From Hymenobacter volaticus (lineage in GTDB: Bacteria > Bacteroidota > Bacteroidia > Cytophagales > Hymenobacteraceae), in assembly GCF_022921055.1 (NCBI RefSeq), contig NZ_CP095061.1, forward strand, positions 1 through 25,000: DNA of 25,000 nucleotides. The letters run 5' to 3'. A model generated the notes under the pieces. It was not told the DNA's origin, ran no database searches, and saw nothing but the letters and a program-made list of their open reading frames with translations. The position numbers and the translations under genes are program-made. This document shows positions 22,720 through 25,000 of this stretch, piece by piece. Each line of letters starts with the position of its first letter. The first letter of the stretch is position 1.

Positions 22720-25000
22720 ATGGAAGACTCTCCCGCCACCGATCCAAGTAAAGCCGGTCACAAGCAAGAGCAAAACGCCAGCAACGCGCCCAAAAGCGGC
22801 GAGCGTCCCGGTCAGGGCGAAGCGCCTGCTCCCGACCACTACCATACCAATGCTGACAATCCGACCATGGCCGAGCATGAAGCCAGTGCTGATGCGCCCA
22901 AGCGGCATATTCCGGCACCCGAAACAGCCAATGCCAAGTATCTGTACCCTATCCTGGCCCAACCGCCCGAAGAGCTAACCGGCCTGCGTTTGGAAGGCCG
23001 CGCCAAAATAGCTGCGGGCGTCACGGCCGTCGTTAAGTCCATGCAGTTTAGTTGGAGCGAAGGTGGCGTAGGCCGCGGTTCCAAGGCGCTGCTTGGTATG
23101 AACCAGAAGGATGGCTTCGACTGCTCGAGTTGCGCTTGGCCCGACCCCGACGAGCACCGCTCCGTAGCCGAATTTTGCGAAAACGGCGCTAAAGCGGCAG
23201 CTTCCGATGCTGACGACCGCGCCGCCGGTCCCGAGTTCTTCGCCAAGCACACCCTGGCCGAGCTTTCTCGCCTCACCGACCGAGATCAAAACAATACCGG
23301 CCGCCTGACGCACCCCCTGGTGAAGCGCCCTGGCTCCGACTACTACACCAAGATTGAGTGGCCTGAAGCCTTCCAGATTGTAGCCGATGAGCTGAATGCC
23401 TTGGCTTCTCCTGACGAGGCAGTGTTCTACACATCGGGTAAAGTACCCAACGAGCCGGCCTTTTTATTCCAGCTGTTTGCCCGTGAGTTTGGCACCAACA
23501 ATCTGCCCGACTGCTCCAATATGTGCCACGAAAGCAGTGGCTCCGCCCTCAGCCCCACATTAGGCTTGGGCAAAGGCTCCGTCACGCTCAATGACATTCA
23601 TGAGGCCGAAGTTATCCTGATCATTGGGCAGAATCCTGGCACCAACCACCCACGCATGCTCACGGCCCTGCAAAAGGCCAAACGCAACGGAGCCAAAATC
23701 ATCAGCGTTAACCCCCTCATCGAAGCCGGCCTCAACCATTTCAAAAACCCGCAGGACTTCATGAATCCCCTTAAGGCGCTAGGCGCACTGATGGGTGACG
23801 GCACTCAAATTACCGACCTTTATCTGCAAGTACGCGTCAACGGTGATATGGCACTCTTGCGCGGTATCATGAAGCATCTATTCGAGGCCGAAGACATGAA
23901 TCCAGGCCAGGTAGTGGACCGGCCGTTTATAGACAAGTACACCACTGGCTTTGAAGAGTTCGAGCAAAACATCCGCAACACCAGTTGGGCTGATATTGAA
24001 GAACTAAGCGGCATTTCAAGAACTCAGTTGCTGGAGGCTGCCAATATCATTGCTACCAAGCAAAAGATTATTACCTGCTGGGCGATGGGGGTCACGCAGC
24101 AAAAAAACGGCGTTCAAACCATCCAGGAAATCGTCAACCTACAGTTGATGAAAGGCGCTATCGGCAAACCCGGGGCGGGCACATGCCCGTCCGTGGCCAC
24201 TCCAACGTGCAAGGCGACCGGACCATGGGCATTTGGGAACGAGTAAGTACTGAATTCCTCGACTCACTGGAAAAGGAATTTAAGTTTTCTGCTCCTCGCA
24301 AAGACGGTTTCGACGTAGTAGAGAGCATCAAGGCAATGGTCGAAGGCAGAACCAAAGTTTACTTCAGCCTCGGCGGCAACCTACTAGCTGCCGGCCCCGA
24401 TACCGAATTGATTGCCGAGGGCATGCGCAAGCAGAACCTCACGGTATTTGTGGGTACCAAGCTCAACCGCGGCCATCTCGTCACCGGCAAAACCAGCCTG
24501 CTCTTGCCGTGCTTCACCCACGCCGACATCGATATGCAGCGCTCAGGTCACCAAATGACTTCTTGCGAAAACTCCATGGGCGTCGTAAGTCAGAACAAAG
24601 GCATTTTGGTGCCGCTAGCCGGTGAAATGCTCAGTGAAGTGGCCATCATCAGCGGAGTAGCTATTGCTACCCTCGGCGACCGAACCACCACCGATTGGGT
24701 AGCTATGACCGAAAACTACGACGTCATTCGCGACCATATTGCCCGCGTTATCCCTGGCTTCGAGAATTTCAACGAGAAGCTCCGCCGCCCCGGTGGCTTC
24801 TATTTGCCCAATGGACCTCGGGAGCGGAAGTTTACCACCAAAAACGGCAAAGCCAACTTCACATCCACTACGATAACCAAGCACACGCTTGAGCCTGGTC
24901 AGCTAGTACTGATGACAGTTCGTAGCCATGATCAGTTTAACACCACGATCTACGAATACAACGACCGCTATCGCGGCATCCACAACGAGCGACGTGTCCT
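22720..25000 (+). CDS. YdeP/FdhH-like molybdopterin oxidoreductase alpha subunit, frameshifted and cut by window end
   Basis: This belongs to the bis-MGD oxidoreductases related to E. coli YdeP and formate dehydrogenase H. Residues 1-85 are a hydrophilic extension without Tat signal. C135-x2-C138 and C153 (FDCSSCAWPDP ... FCENGAKA) form the iron-sulfur motif, which has three cysteines as in YdeP. C269 in CSNMCHESSG is the expected molybdenum ligand, a Cys where E. coli FdhH has selenocysteine. IIGQNPGTNHPRML binds cofactor. The first frame stops at 24246 after an aberrant tail. From 24189 the next frame reads VRGHSNVQGDRTMGIWE and continues as normal family sequence to VRSHDQFNTTIYEYNDRYRG at the window edge. 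One missing G in CCCG(G)TCC explains it. About 100 residues remain beyond the edge. Formate as substrate is inferred from fdhD. Confidence 0.9.

Noticed and set aside
1..25000. CRISPR arrays, insertion sequences, prophage genes
   Set aside because: No regularly spaced direct repeats, no transposase or integrase motifs and no phage structural proteins were found on either strand.

Overview
The window looks like a chromosomal segment of a high-GC Bacteroidota bacterium, most likely a Hymenobacter or a close Cytophagales relative. The grounds are: a Bacteroidota-type promoter (TTG, 20 nt, TACATTTG) in front of metH, the general lack of Shine-Dalgarno sequences, a secreted TonB C-terminal-domain protein, an OFA-type MFS carrier with its small-subunit ORF, and overall protein flavour. 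The genus is inferred from memory of these families, not from a search. All but one of the recognisable genes have complete starts and stops inside the window; the exception runs off the right edge.

Layout. (1) 1-5106: methionine/one-carbon block. A promoter and a SAM-I riboswitch drive full-length cobalamin-dependent metH, followed by metF. (2) 5107-8855: a 28-bp perfect inverted repeat, a TPR protein, a secreted TonB-C protein, a small lipoprotein, a terminator hairpin and an Amidase_3 cell-wall hydrolase. (3) 9065-11984: an OFA-family MFS carrier broken by two frameshifts, a 46-residue membrane ORF that looks like its small subunit, a DUF2007/zinc-ribbon protein and a class I methyltransferase. 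(4) 12002-21189: a molybdenum cofactor (Moco) island on both strands: moeA(-), moaC-mobA(+), moaE(-), moaD(-), moaA(+), an alpha/beta hydrolase(+), a small VbhA-like ORF(-), a MOT1-type molybdate transporter(-) and moeB-rhodanese(-). A 30-bp perfect inverted repeat lies between mobA and moaE. (5) 21374-25000: fdhD, a 110-residue DUF7009-like protein and a YdeP/FdhH-type molybdopterin oxidoreductase that is frameshifted and cut by the window end.

How it fits together. MoaA and MoaC make cPMP. MoaD/MoaE, with MoeB activating MoaD, make molybdopterin. MoeA inserts molybdate, which the MOT1-type carrier would import, and MobA adds the GMP needed for a bis-MGD enzyme. FdhD sulfurates that cofactor. 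The bis-MGD oxidoreductase next to fdhD is the obvious client, and the OFA carrier could supply an organic acid such as formate or oxalate. No MogA/MoaB-type adenylyltransferase and no ModABC is present in the window. Everything except the missing step is family knowledge applied to clear motifs; the link from the OFA carrier to the oxidoreductase is inference.

Quality warning. Four reading-frame breaks (about 9637, 10110, 15015 and 24188) all have the same sign: one base missing at a short G or C run. In each case the conserved protein resumes at once in the next frame. This argues for base-calling errors or very recent lesions rather than old pseudogenes. No rRNA, tRNA, CRISPR, IS element or phage gene was seen.
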